64,000 bases of DNA from Paenibacillus pabuli. GTDB lineage: Bacteria; Bacillota; Bacilli; Paenibacillales; Paenibacillaceae. Within the stretch, counting starts at the first letter, position 1. Every line of letters begins with the position of its first letter. Location: the NCBI RefSeq assembly GCF_023101145.1, contig NZ_CP073714.1, positions 4,588,001 to 4,652,000 on the forward strand, read 5' to 3'. The position numbers and the translations under genes were made by a program. Below the pieces are notes generated by a model. It did not search any database and was not told the origin of the DNA. It saw nothing but the letters and a program-made list of their open reading frames with translations. Positions 16,656-25,461 of this stretch are shown piece after piece.

Positions 16656-17281
16656 CCTTGTTCCAGTGCATAACGTGTCAGTTGAACGCGATTTTGAACC
16701 TGCAGTTTCTGCAAAATATTTTTCAAATGATTTTTGACGGTATACTCTGAGATCGTATAATTCGCAGCGATTTCTTTGTTGGTCCACCCTGCAGCCACAC
16801 CATAGAGAATATCCTTTTCTCTTGTGGTTAATGGGACATCAGGCTCTTTTTTCTCCGTTAGTGAGACGTCCTTCAGAATTTGGTACGCAACCTCGCGGCT
16901 CAAAGGAGCTTCTTCTGTAACAATAGAATGAAGATATTCCAGCCACATGGATGGTTCAAGGTTTTTGAGAAGATAGCCCTGAGCTCCCCGCTTCAACGCT
17001 TCCAGAAGGTGGAGTACATCATCCGAGACAGTAATCATGACTATCTTCACATAAGGAAAGGCCAATTTGATCCGTTGTGTTGCTTCGAGACCGTTCATCA
17101 CCGGCATCTGAATGTCCATAAGGATCAGATCGGGAAGCCACTGTTCTGTATAATCAATCGCCTGTTGACCGTCCGATACGACGCCAATTACTTCGAAGCC
17201 GGAATCCATGGATAAAATCTCACATATGGCTTCCCTCGCATGAGCGTGATCGTCTACAACAAGAACACGAGTATGGCTCAT
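16628..17281 (-). CDS. NarL/FixJ-family response regulator
   Basis: 217 residues. The receiver domain (1-120) has the acidic pair in VVDDH, the phospho-acceptor aspartate in LILMDIQMP and the conserved Lys in LLKNLEP. A LuxR-type helix-turn-helix sits at about 150-210 (LTTREKDILYGVAAGWTNKEIAANYTISEYTVKNHL). It overlaps the kinase gene by four bases (17278-17281) and should be its cognate regulator. Its placement directly upstream of the nos-type operon, ending in a terminator, suggests control of that operon or of cyd (inference). Confidence 0.9.
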   Translation of the reverse strand: MSHTRVLVVDDHAHAREAICEILSMDSGFEVIGVVSDGQQAIDYTEQWLPDLILMDIQMPVMNGLEATQRIKLAFPYVKIVMITVSDDVLHLLEALKRGAQGYLLKNLEPSMWLEYLHSIVTEEAPLSREVAYQILKDVSLTEKKEPDVPLTTREKDILYGVAAGWTNKEIAANYTISEYTVKNHLKNILQKLQVQNRVQLTRYALEQGLITDHNRL

Positions 17282-18129
17282 AACATCTCACCATCCTTTG
17301 AAAATTCGACAACAGTAAACTGCTGCTCCCTTCGGAATTGCATGGTAAAGTTCAGTTCATTCATCCGCTCTCTCATAATTTTCAGTCCATATCGATCCTT
17401 TCGTTCAAAGGGATTCATCTCAAATCCTTTTCCATTATCTCGAATCGTGATATTCCAGCACTTTTTGTCTCCGTTTCCCTGAATCCATGCTTGGGAAGCA
17501 GATGCGTGTTTTTGAATATTAAAAAGAGATTCCCGAATACAAGCGAGCATTTCTACCTTCTCTTTGTCAGTAAATGTATCATCCGGGATGGCCCAATCCA
17601 ATTCAATTCGGACAGGGATATCTTTGGCAATTCTTCGAATTTGACCAAGCAGTGTGCCCGATTCGTTCATAGCCAAGGCTTGAGCTTGATCAACGTAAGG
17701 ATCATAACGCAAATCTGCAATGGCCTGACGCACATAACGATTGACTTCATGAACCGTTTTTTTGATCGAATACAAATCGTCCAGCTGTTGATCCTGTTTG
17801 GCTTGCTCCTCCAGACGTCCAACTTTCACCGATAATAAAAAAAGAGATTGGGCGATTCCATCATGAAGTTCCTTGGCCATCTTTTCGCGAGATTCAAATG
17901 CGGCTTTGGCTTCACGCTCTTGCTCCAGTTCTTTTTGAATACGTTCCAACATGAGAAACAGCCTTGTTAACAACGTTATACTCACAACATATACAATGAC
18001 AGGCGTAAGCCAGTTGCCCAAATCCATCGATATATAGGGGAGTAGAAACTGATGCCTTACATATTCCCAGAGTCCAACAGTTAAGGTAGGAATGAGCAAG
18101 ATCATCCATTTGATTTGTTTGTAAGACAT
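17278..18129 (-). CDS. NarX/LiaS-type sensor histidine kinase (HisKA_3)
   Basis: 283 residues, two N-terminal membrane helices (about 8-28 and 43-62) with a very short external loop, then a HisKA_3 dimerisation domain whose phospho-acceptor His is in KELHDGIAQSLF, and an ATPase domain with CIRESLFNIQKHA (N box) and DNGKGFEMNP (G1). No separate sensor domain is visible, so it may sense within the membrane or with a partner. AGGAGG precedes the start. It is flanked by an OmpR-type regulator gene (29 bp upstream) and its NarL-type partner gene (overlapping). Confidence 0.88.
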   Translation of the reverse strand: MSYKQIKWMILLIPTLTVGLWEYVRHQFLLPYISMDLGNWLTPVIVYVVSITLLTRLFLMLERIQKELEQEREAKAAFESREKMAKELHDGIAQSLFLLSVKVGRLEEQAKQDQQLDDLYSIKKTVHEVNRYVRQAIADLRYDPYVDQAQALAMNESGTLLGQIRRIAKDIPVRIELDWAIPDDTFTDKEKVEMLACIRESLFNIQKHASASQAWIQGNGDKKCWNITIRDNGKGFEMNPFERKDRYGLKIMRERMNELNFTMQFRREQQFTVVEFSKDGEML

Positions 18130-18157
18130 ATGCTCCTCCTACACATTAAGATAAGAT

Positions 18158-18886
18158 TCAGTGTGGCAAACGAAGAATATAACCGAACCCCCACAGGGTT
18201 TGAATCAGATCTTCCCGATTCGGCATATGCTCGGATAATTTGTCACGCAGTCGTTTCACATGGGTATCTACAGTTCGATAATCCAGATCTTCATCATGCT
18301 CTACTTTCCAAACAATTCTCAGCAACTCCTGCCTGGAGAAGGCTATTTCCGTGTGTGTCGCCAGATGATAAAGCAAATCAAATTCTTTGGGAGTCATATG
18401 AATTTCCAAATCTTCTATTGTGACCTTTCGTGACGCTGGATTGATTAAAATGGAGGCAATCAGTACCTCGCTCGCTGAATGATCTTTTGGCGGAGGATCA
18501 ACCAATCCGTTATAACGAGCCATTATGGTTTTGATACGGAGAACAACTTCCCTCGGACTAAATGGTTTCATGACAAAGTCATCGGCCCCGGCTTTGAAAG
18601 CTTCAAGCCGGTTCCCTTCTTCTGACTTGGCTGTCAGAAACATGACGGGTATGCTTAAGTTTGTTCGAAGATACTGGCATATTTCAATCCCCTTGATATC
18701 AGGGAGAATCCAATCAAGAATGATCAAGGCATAAGAACCGTGATGAAGCTGCCCAAGCGCTTCCCAACCCAGCGAAGCCTCTTCTACGATAAATTGTTCT
18801 TTCTCTAAGTACTTTCGAAGAAGTCTTCGGACCCGTTTATCATCATCTACAATCAATATTCTATTTTGCTGCAGGGTCCCGTTCAT
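18158..18886 (-). CDS. OmpR/PhoB-family response regulator (ResD-like)
   Basis: 242 residues, ATG with GGAGG six bases upstream. The receiver domain has VDDDKRV, the acceptor aspartate in LIILDWILPD and the Lys of VMKPFSP. A winged helix follows (VTIEDLEIHMTPKEFDLLYHLATH ... RTVDTHVKRLRDKL). The overall type is that of ResD/SrrA regulators, which control respiration in Bacillota. No HisKA-type kinase follows; instead a HisKA_3 kinase of the NarX type does, normally a partner of NarL-type proteins. It may thus be an orphan or be phosphorylated by a distant kinase. First gene of a three-gene operon. Confidence 0.88.
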   Translation of the reverse strand: MNGTLQQNRILIVDDDKRVRRLLRKYLEKEQFIVEEASLGWEALGQLHHGSYALIILDWILPDIKGIEICQYLRTNLSIPVMFLTAKSEEGNRLEAFKAGADDFVMKPFSPREVVLRIKTIMARYNGLVDPPPKDHSASEVLIASILINPASRKVTIEDLEIHMTPKEFDLLYHLATHTEIAFSRQELLRIVWKVEHDEDLDYRTVDTHVKRLRDKLSEHMPNREDLIQTLWGFGYILRLPH

Positions 18887-18938
18887 GGCTTACCTCCAAT
18901 CTTTGCGATATGTAATCAGCATAACCTTCAACGTACTC

Positions 18939-18967
18939 AAAAGGCATGACTCCATAGAGCCATGCCT
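18939..18967 (-). other. Terminator-like hairpin upstream of the OmpR-type regulator gene
   Basis: On the minus strand AGGCATG / CATGCCT (18961-18967 with 18942-18948) plus an inner CTC/GAG pairing is followed by TTTT. It lies about 53 bp upstream of the regulator start, with no minus-strand gene further upstream. It could be a leader attenuator or a relic terminator. Confidence 0.45.
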
Positions 18968-19162
18968 CTAATAATCTATCTCTGAATTGTAGACAATCTA
19001 TGAACGATTATGTTCAGGCTTATCTCAATGTCCTTTCCCCATTTCTCCATGCACCAAATAGCTTGACTTCGAATATGGATATCTACTAAGCCCCCGTTTT
19101 TTTCAACCCAGTCATAGAGCCCATTCATCAGGTTTTTTCACAAAATCGATACGGATTAGCAT

Positions 19163-19190
19163 TTGACAAAGCTATATATTGATATAAAAT
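19163..19190 (+). promoter_or_regulatory. Promoter of nrdIEF
   Basis: TTGACA (19163-19168), a 16-bp spacer, and TAAAAT (19185-19190). It is overlapped by the first NrdR box and followed by the second, so repressor binding would block it. Confidence 0.7.
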
Positions 19191-19215
19191 TAAAAATGTA
19201 ATCTATATATAGTGT
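19169..19215 (+). promoter_or_regulatory. Tandem NrdR boxes upstream of nrdIEF
   Basis: The downstream box (19200-19215) matches the ACACTATATATAGTGT consensus at 14 of 16 positions. The upstream box (19169-19184) is weaker, 10 of 16, but keeps the CTATATAT core. Their spacing is exactly 31 bp, three helical turns, which is the standard arrangement for the ATP/dATP-sensing repressor NrdR at ribonucleotide reductase promoters. Confidence 0.82.
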
Positions 19216-19250
19216 TTCTTTTTGATCACCTTTCATTTGTCAAGGAGGAT

Positions 19251-19616
19251 ATGATAGTGCTAATTGTGTATGATTCTATAACCGGAAATGTTAAGAGGTT
19301 TATTTCCAAGCTTCAACTGCCGGCAGTTCAGATTCAAAATCAAATGACGATTGATGAACCATACGTACTTGTGACATATACAACAGGTTTTGGACAGATA
19401 CCTGATAAGGTGTCTTCTTTTTTGCAAAAAAACTCTCAATACCTGATTGGCGTGGCCGCCAGCGGTAACCGTAACTGGGGTGAGCGTTTTGCCAAAAGTG
19501 CTGATTTGATATCTGCATCGTATAACGTCCCGGTGATTAGTAAATTTGAATTATCGGGTTCCAAACGAGATGTGGAGTATTTTGAACAGGAGGTGAACCG
19601 CATTGCGTCATATTGA
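19251..19616 (+). CDS. nrdI: NrdI flavodoxin-like protein
   Basis: About 121 residues. The ATG at 19251 is only two bases from AAGGAGG; a GTG at 19257 has ideal spacing and may be the real start. The flavin-binding region YDSITGNVKRF opens the protein, followed by YVLVTYTTGFGQIP and GVAASGNRNWG, all typical of NrdI. It supplies oxidant to assemble the dimanganese-tyrosyl cofactor of NrdF. The gene overlaps nrdE by 14 bases. Confidence 0.94.
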   Translation: MIVLIVYDSITGNVKRFISKLQLPAVQIQNQMTIDEPYVLVTYTTGFGQIPDKVSSFLQKNSQYLIGVAASGNRNWGERFAKSADLISASYNVPVISKFELSGSKRDVEYFEQEVNRIASY

Positions 19617-21687
19617 ATTGAATAACATGCTGCTAAAGCGCGACTCTGATGGCTTCTTCCAGTTACATAAGGATAAAGAGGCTGTAGAGGAGTTTATGAA
19701 AGAAATCAAAAATAAAAGTATGGCGTTCGCCAACATTGATGATCAAGTCCAATTCATGATTGATCATGATTATTACGAGGATTTCTATGCTTCCTATACA
19801 GCTGACCAAGTTAGAACCGTATTTGAAATTACACGTGGCTATCAATATCACTTTCCTTCCTATATGGCAGCGTCCAAGTTCTATACTGATTATGCATTGA
19901 GAACATATGACCGTACGACATATCTTGAGCAATATGCGGATCGGGTCGCAGCCGTAGCTCTTCACTTGGGTCAAGGAGACTTTGATACGGCTTGTTTGCT
20001 GTCTCGTTCGATGATGGAACAGCGTCTTCAACCCGCAACCCCGACATTTCTGAATGCGGGAAAAAGTCGGCGCGGTGAACTGGTTTCCTGCTTCCTGCTT
20101 GAAATGGACGATTCACTGAACTCCATAAACTATGTACTAAACACTTGCATGCAGTTATCCAAAATCGGTGGTGGAGTGGCTGTCAATCTGTCGAAGTTGC
20201 GTGCTCGTGGCGAAGTCATTAAAGGTGTCGAAGGGGCTGCTAAAGGAATTACACCGGTTCTCAAGCTGATGGAAGATGGCTTCTCCTACGCTGATCAGAT
20301 GGGACAACGTAAGGGCTCTGGCGCAGCATACTATAATATTTTTGGTTGGGACGTTATGGAACTGCTGGATAGCAAAAAGATTAATGCGGACGAGAAAATC
20401 CGGCTGAAAACTCTCTCCATCGGACTTATTGTCCCTAATCGTTTCTATAAGCTGGCTCAAGATAATGAGCCCCTGTACCTCTTCGCACCTTATAGTGTCT
20501 ATAAAACGTATGGAACACATTTGGATGATATGGATCTGGATGTCATGTATGATACGTTGCTGGCTGACGACCGTGTGAAGAAGAAAAAATCGCTCAGCGC
20601 TCGGGATATGCTGACCAAAATAGCGATGACTCAGCTTGAATCCGGCTATCCCTACATCATTAATAAAACCAATGCCAATCAAGCACATGCCTTGAAAAAC
20701 GTAGGACAAGTCAAAATGTCCAACCTTTGCACAGAGATCTTTCAACTCCAGGAAACTTCTGAGATTACAGACTATGGTCAACCGGATATTATCCGTAAAG
20801 ATATTAGCTGCAACTTGGCCTCCCTCAATATTGTTAATGTTATGGAGAGTGGCAAGATCAAGGAATCCGTTCATGAGGGCATGATCGCACTGACCGCCGT
20901 CAGCGACATGACACATGTTGCCAATGCTCCCGGTGTGGCCAAAGCCAATTCCGAAATGCATTCTGTGGGCTTGGGTGCCATGAATCTGCACGGTTACTTG
21001 GCCAAAAACAGGATTGCTTACGAGAGCCCGGAAGCCAAGGATTTTGTACGCACCTTCTTTATGACCATGAATTATCACTCCTTGGAGAAAAGTATGGAGT
21101 TTGCAGTACAGACGGGGCAGCGGTTCTATGGATTTGAGCAATCGGATTATGCAACTGGCGTATATTTTGATCGTTATGTAACCACAGATTACCGTCCTAA
21201 CACATCGAAAGTACAAGAACTGTTTAACGGAATTGATGTTCCGTCGCCCGAGGATTGGAAGCTGCTTAAATCTAAAGTGATGGAAAATGGCCTCTATCAT
21301 GCTTATCGGATGGCAATTGCTCCAACGGCCAGCATCTCTTATATCCAAAACGCAACATCCAGTGTAATGCCCATCGTGGAACAAATTGAGACACGGACCT
21401 ATGCCAATTCAACCACGTATTATCCAATGCCCTATCTGCAAAAGGACAACGTCTTCTATTACAAATCGGCGTATCAAATGGATCAATTCAAGGTGATTGA
21501 TTTGATTGCAGAGATTCAGCCGCATGTAGACCAAGGCATCTCCACCATTCTTCATGTAAACAGTGATGTATCCACGCGAGAGTTGGCACGATGCTACCTG
21601 TATGCTGCTCATAAAGGGTTGAAATCTCTGTATTATACAAGAACCAACAAGCTGACGATGGAAGAATGCATTGCTTGTTCAATATAA
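19603..21687 (+). CDS. nrdE: Class Ib ribonucleoside-diphosphate reductase, alpha subunit
   Basis: 694 residues. Translation starts at TTG 19603, nine bases after AGGAGG (19588-19593), inside the end of nrdI. There is no N-terminal ATP cone, as expected for class Ib. Visible motifs are the redox cysteine in ELVSCFLLE, the radical cysteine and glutamate in NLCTEI, the tyrosine pair of the radical path in SLYYTRT near the end, and the C-terminal shuttle ECIACSI. It reduces ribonucleoside diphosphates aerobically with NrdF and a thioredoxin-like donor. Confidence 0.96.
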   Translation: MRHIELNNMLLKRDSDGFFQLHKDKEAVEEFMKEIKNKSMAFANIDDQVQFMIDHDYYEDFYASYTADQVRTVFEITRGYQYHFPSYMAASKFYTDYALRTYDRTTYLEQYADRVAAVALHLGQGDFDTACLLSRSMMEQRLQPATPTFLNAGKSRRGELVSCFLLEMDDSLNSINYVLNTCMQLSKIGGGVAVNLSKLRARGEVIKGVEGAAKGITPVLKLMEDGFSYADQMGQRKGSGAAYYNIFGWDVMELLDSKKINADEKIRLKTLSIGLIVPNRFYKLAQDNEPLYLFAPYSVYKTYGTHLDDMDLDVMYDTLLADDRVKKKKSLSARDMLTKIAMTQLESGYPYIINKTNANQAHALKNVGQVKMSNLCTEIFQLQETSEITDYGQPDIIRKDISCNLASLNIVNVMESGKIKESVHEGMIALTAVSDMTHVANAPGVAKANSEMHSVGLGAMNLHGYLAKNRIAYESPEAKDFVRTFFMTMNYHSLEKSMEFAVQTGQRFYGFEQSDYATGVYFDRYVTTDYRPNTSKVQELFNGIDVPSPEDWKLLKSKVMENGLYHAYRMAIAPTASISYIQNATSSVMPIVEQIETRTYANSTTYYPMPYLQKDNVFYYKSAYQMDQFKVIDLIAEIQPHVDQGISTILHVNSDVSTRELARCYLYAAHKGLKSLYYTRTNKLTMEECIACSI

Positions 21688-21729
21688 ACATATCCCCTTT
21701 TGGGTATTACGATTGGAGTTTGATATACC

Positions 21730-22692
21730 ATGCCGGCAATACAAGCTGTGAACTGGAATCGAGCAGATGATGATTTCACCCTGATGTTCTGGAATCAGAA
21801 TATTATGCAATTTTGGACCGATGACGAAATTCCTTTATCCGATGATAAAATGACATGGAGCATGCTCAGTGATATAGAGAAAGACGCTTATATGAAAGTT
21901 TTGGGAGGTCTAACCCTTCTGGATACCATTCAGGGCGGTGTAGGTATGCCGCAGATTATGGAGCATGTCGATGGACTGCAGCGCAAGGCCGTCCTTAGTT
22001 TTATGGCGATGATGGAACAAATTCATGCGAAATCATACAGCAGTATTTTTACCACGTTGGCATCCACCGAAGAAATTGACAGTGTATTCAAATGGGTTGA
22101 AGAAAATCCATATCTGCAAACCAAAGCGACGATTATACGTCAGTATTACATGAATATTGAAACTTCAAAAGATCTTTATATGGCAATGGCTGCCTCTGTT
22201 CTTTTGGAAAGTTATTTGTTTTACAGCGGTTTCTTCTATCCACTCTATTTAGCTGGACAAGGTAAACTCACCTGCAGTGGTGAGATCATTGATCTGATTC
22301 TGCGGGATGAAAGTATACATGGTGTATATGTGGGTGTGTTAGCCCAGGAAATATACGCAAGCTTTGATGAAACGCAGCGGAACGATGTGTATCAAGGTTT
22401 GGTTGATCTAGTACAGCTTCTTCATCAAAATGAGTTGCAATATACGCAGGAATTATATACGCCTATTCATTTGACTGAAGAAGTGGAAACCTTCCTTCGT
22501 TATAACGCTAACAAAGCGATGATGAACCTCGGGTTTGAGCCATTATTTGAAGACGAGGAGGTTAATCCGATTGTGTTAAACGGGATCAGTACACATACGA
22601 AGCAGCATGACTTTTTCTCCAAGAAAGGCAATGGCTATATTCGCACATTGAATGTGGAACCCCTGACGGATGAGGATTTCAAGTTTGAATAA
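21730..22692 (+). CDS. nrdF: Class Ib ribonucleoside-diphosphate reductase, beta subunit
   Basis: 320 residues, start ATG with GGAG upstream, 42 bp after nrdE. Metal ligands Asp65, Glu96, His99 and the radical Tyr103 (MMEQIHAKSY) are present, along with the later ligands in LLESYLFY and RDESIHGVY. It houses the dimetal-tyrosyl radical site, probably Mn2 given NrdI. Last gene of nrdIEF; a strong bidirectional terminator follows. Confidence 0.96.
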   Translation: MPAIQAVNWNRADDDFTLMFWNQNIMQFWTDDEIPLSDDKMTWSMLSDIEKDAYMKVLGGLTLLDTIQGGVGMPQIMEHVDGLQRKAVLSFMAMMEQIHAKSYSSIFTTLASTEEIDSVFKWVEENPYLQTKATIIRQYYMNIETSKDLYMAMAASVLLESYLFYSGFFYPLYLAGQGKLTCSGEIIDLILRDESIHGVYVGVLAQEIYASFDETQRNDVYQGLVDLVQLLHQNELQYTQELYTPIHLTEEVETFLRYNANKAMMNLGFEPLFEDEEVNPIVLNGISTHTKQHDFFSKKGNGYIRTLNVEPLTDEDFKFE

Positions 22693-22735
22693 ATCGTAAA
22701 GAATCAGAATAAGGCTAAGTTGTAGCCTATGAATA

Positions 22736-22782
22736 TAACTAAAGAAGGCTGCTCCTCCCAGAGGAATAGCCTTCTTTAGTTA
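22736..22782. terminator. Bidirectional terminator between nrdF and the carrier-protein cluster
   Basis: TAACTAAAGAAGGCT (22736-22750) pairs perfectly with AGCCTTCTTTAGTTA (22768-22782). It also covers the stop codon of the convergent gene ending at 22780. Confidence 0.85.
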
Positions 22783-23823
22783 CTTTTCGAGCAATGAAAT
22801 TAGTCTTTGCAGCAGAACAGGCTCTTCCTTGCGGAATTGCTCCAACCAAAGTCTTACCTTCGCAAACACACCCTTGTCTTCACGAATTTCATGACGAATA
22901 TATTGATCTCTTAGCTTCATTGCCCTGGTTGTAATATCCTGATAACCTTTCACAAGTTCTTCGTCGTAAGGGATTATCCCTTCATCTATCAAGTAGGCAA
23001 TCCGTTCACTCATCATTTTTTTGTGCTCCCAGAGTACATGAAGATGCCTCACATCGTTACGGTCACCCAGCCGGGGATCATTGCTCTCTACGGCATCATA
23101 GTACATTTGCAAATAGTCATAGACGTTAATGCCAAAAGCCTGTTCTTCGTCAGGATTGTAATTGATGCGATTCAGATGGGTCTCTCCGTTCAGATAGTCG
23201 TGCAGCTGGTCGAGCGCTACAATTCGATCAAAAGGATACGGGGAATGCGGTTCGTATTTGTAAAAATACGTATGATGATCCGCGGTGAGTCCCTCTCTTA
23301 ACAGATGTCTCATGGAATGGACAGCATCCAGGAAGTCTGTGAACGAAATCTGTACATTGCGGTAAACGCCTGTATGGTCGAACATGGAAGCATCAAAAAC
23401 ACGTTTATCCCAATCGAAACCGTATAGAAAAAGATGATGAGGAAAAGGTTCTTGCTGATAAGCCGCCGCTGGCGGCAGCTGAGCTTCATCCAAAAACACA
23501 ACGCAATAATAACCGCTGCGAATCTGATCTGCGAAAAATTGAGGCCAGGCGTCCAGCGCCAAGTGCTCCAGAATCGTATAATTCACAGAGCATGTGAGTA
23601 GAAATGGATTATTGAAATTCAGTTCGTTGGGTTTGCCCCGGAAAAAATCGATATAAAACTGTCTGCCATCCTCCAGAAAGGTTTTCTTGCAGGACAACTG
23701 AATGAAATTGCTGTAATACCAAGGAATCGTTTCCTCATGCGCACTGGTAATTGAAAGTGTGTAAGCCCAGCGCAAAAATCCTTTAAGCGGCGGATTTAAC
23801 ACGGGCAGTTGAACAGCATTCAT
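22780..23823 (-). CDS. Unrecognised protein, possibly papain/BtrH-like acyltransferase fold
   Basis: 347 residues, soluble, no signal peptide. I do not recognise the family with certainty. The first 190 residues show a pattern like C39-peptidase/BtrH N-terminal folds: a cysteine in NPFLLTCSVNYT, then HHLFLYGFDWDKRVFDASMFD, where a His precedes a G-aromatic-D turn and a second Asp. The C-terminal half (about 200-347) is helical and charged. It is the last gene of an eight-gene operon, 13 bp after the second permease. If the fold guess is right it could transfer an acyl or aminoacyl group from the carrier protein (inference by analogy with BtrH of butirosin biosynthesis). Confidence 0.6.
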   Translation of the reverse strand: MNAVQLPVLNPPLKGFLRWAYTLSITSAHEETIPWYYSNFIQLSCKKTFLEDGRQFYIDFFRGKPNELNFNNPFLLTCSVNYTILEHLALDAWPQFFADQIRSGYYCVVFLDEAQLPPAAAYQQEPFPHHLFLYGFDWDKRVFDASMFDHTGVYRNVQISFTDFLDAVHSMRHLLREGLTADHHTYFYKYEPHSPYPFDRIVALDQLHDYLNGETHLNRINYNPDEEQAFGINVYDYLQMYYDAVESNDPRLGDRNDVRHLHVLWEHKKMMSERIAYLIDEGIIPYDEELVKGYQDITTRAMKLRDQYIRHEIREDKGVFAKVRLWLEQFRKEEPVLLQRLISLLEK

Positions 23824-23835
23824 TCTTTTTCCCCC

Positions 23836-24639
23836 TTAACTGCTTGCACTGCTATATCCCTTCACAGCCTGTTTCCAGAGAAATCGTATCATTGTGAAAA
23901 GTATGAGCGAACCAACCAGTGCAAGTCCTGTATAGAACCAGCTGAGCTGTCCCAGCAGGAACATCGGTCCGAAATTGGTAATCAGGAACAGCGGAATGAC
24001 AAAGGTACCGATCCGCCGGACCCAAGTCGGGTATATCGCCATTGGAAAATTGTTGGCGTCCCAGGCAGAATGGGCAATCTCCGACGCAGAGCCCGTCTGA
24101 ACGAACCGAAATGACAGCAATGCAGGGATAATCATTAGACAGTATGTGATGATAACGGAGACAAATAACAGCAGCATAAACCCGGCTAGCTGGAGAAACG
24201 TCAGGGGTATGTCCATGGCATGCCAGCCAATGCCAATCATGACGAAACCAACCAAAATATCAGGGATTGGCAGTGCCAGATCGACATAACGCAAGGAAGC
24301 CATAAATTGAAGAGAAACCGGCTTCGTTAACATTAGATCAAGTGAGCCATCCTTAATATATTCCGGAATTTTCGTAAAATTGGTGAAAAACAGCCCGACA
24401 TATATTCCTGTCACCACGGTGTGCATGCCTATAAATAGAAGCAGCCCTTCTGGCGGTATGCCGTCGACATGAAGATCGGTACGGAACACAACGAGTACAT
24501 ATAACAGTTTGGCGAGCAGGTAGACGGATTCCACCAGCAGGCTCATTATGAAATTGCCTCGAAACTCCATCTGGGCAATGAGACAATTTTTGATGAACAT
24601 GCCGTATAAATGCACGTATTTTCTCATGGTTCTAAACAT
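23836..24639 (-). CDS. ABC-2 type permease (DUF990-like), second subunit
   Basis: 267 residues with six predicted membrane helices. Near residues 88-108 it carries the segment FTKIPEYIKDGSLDLMLTKPV, a hallmark of DUF990-type ABC-2 permeases, which occur as pairs beside an ATPase. The gap to the first permease is 12 bp. It probably forms a heterodimeric exporter with that permease, powered by the ATPase encoded upstream. The cargo is unknown; the operon context suggests the product of the carrier-protein pathway. Confidence 0.82.
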   Translation of the reverse strand: MFRTMRKYVHLYGMFIKNCLIAQMEFRGNFIMSLLVESVYLLAKLLYVLVVFRTDLHVDGIPPEGLLLFIGMHTVVTGIYVGLFFTNFTKIPEYIKDGSLDLMLTKPVSLQFMASLRYVDLALPIPDILVGFVMIGIGWHAMDIPLTFLQLAGFMLLLFVSVIITYCLMIIPALLSFRFVQTGSASEIAHSAWDANNFPMAIYPTWVRRIGTFVIPLFLITNFGPMFLLGQLSWFYTGLALVGSLILFTMIRFLWKQAVKGYSSASS

Positions 24640-24651
24640 ATGGAATACCCG

Positions 24652-25461
24652 CTACCCCCCAACCGCTGAATATTTCTTCATGGATATCCGCCACGTTAAA
24701 CGGGATAGCCATAAGAACAGGAGTATCCACCCGCACTGGATGAGCAATCCCTGATACATCGCTGCCGCTTCCGTTTTGCCGCTGAGCACATTTACCGGAA
24801 AATAAATCGTATACGGAAACGGCGTGTACTGAAGTGCCCCCACAATTGAATCCCCGAAAATCTCCAATGGGAACATGCCTCCGCTCAGAATATTCACCAG
24901 TAGGCTCGTAATAACGAAAAAGTAAGAGATTTCGTTCAGATAAAAAGCACTTGCACAAATGCAGTAGGAGATCAAGAAATTGAGCAAAAGCGCCCCCGAC
25001 AGCGAGACGACGAACAAGACCAGCCGTATGATCTGGAACTCAAGCACACCTCCGGCAGATGAAATCCAGATAATTGCGACGAACAGCATCGCTGTAACGC
25101 CGTAATAGATCGCCTTCTGTCCAAAAAAGGAAACTAGCCGATACCCGAAGTAGCTGACCGGTTTGATCAAATACTTGTTGAGACCTCCGTTTTTGATATC
25201 GTCGACAATCTGATGCTCGAACTGGGTAGCGATCAGCTTGGATACCAAGCCCGCCAAGATGGTATACAATATGATTTGATTATATGAATACGAGAATAGT
25301 GCTGTTTCGCCGGAATGCTGATACACCGCTGTCCATATAAAATACTGGACAAGAATGGGAAACGCAGCTCCGAGTAGACCGAGAAAGAAGTGAAATCGGT
25401 ATTCCATCGATTGCTGCACACCCATCGAAAAAACAGCCGTATACAATTTGCGTCCATTCAT
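24652..25461 (-). CDS. ABC-2 type permease (DUF990-like), first subunit
   Basis: 269 residues and six predicted membrane helices. It carries the equivalent segment FEHQIVDDIKNGGLNKYLIKPV, showing that it is a distant paralogue of the next gene. The start at 25461 overlaps the ATPase gene stop by four bases, so production is coupled. Members of this class export polar small molecules or peptides, or move drugs outward; the exact substrate cannot be read from sequence. Confidence 0.83.
   Translation of the reverse strand: MNGRKLYTAVFSMGVQQSMEYRFHFFLGLLGAAFPILVQYFIWTAVYQHSGETALFSYSYNQIILYTILAGLVSKLIATQFEHQIVDDIKNGGLNKYLIKPVSYFGYRLVSFFGQKAIYYGVTAMLFVAIIWISSAGGVLEFQIIRLVLFVVSLSGALLLNFLISYCICASAFYLNEISYFFVITSLLVNILSGGMFPLEIFGDSIVGALQYTPFPYTIYFPVNVLSGKTEAAAMYQGLLIQCGWILLFLWLSRLTWRISMKKYSAVGG

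Noticed and set aside
20155-21384. A 409-codon minus-strand open frame opposite nrdE
   Set aside because: Antisense to a certain gene and enriched in Cys, His and Ile in the way expected of a mirror frame; no motif recognised.
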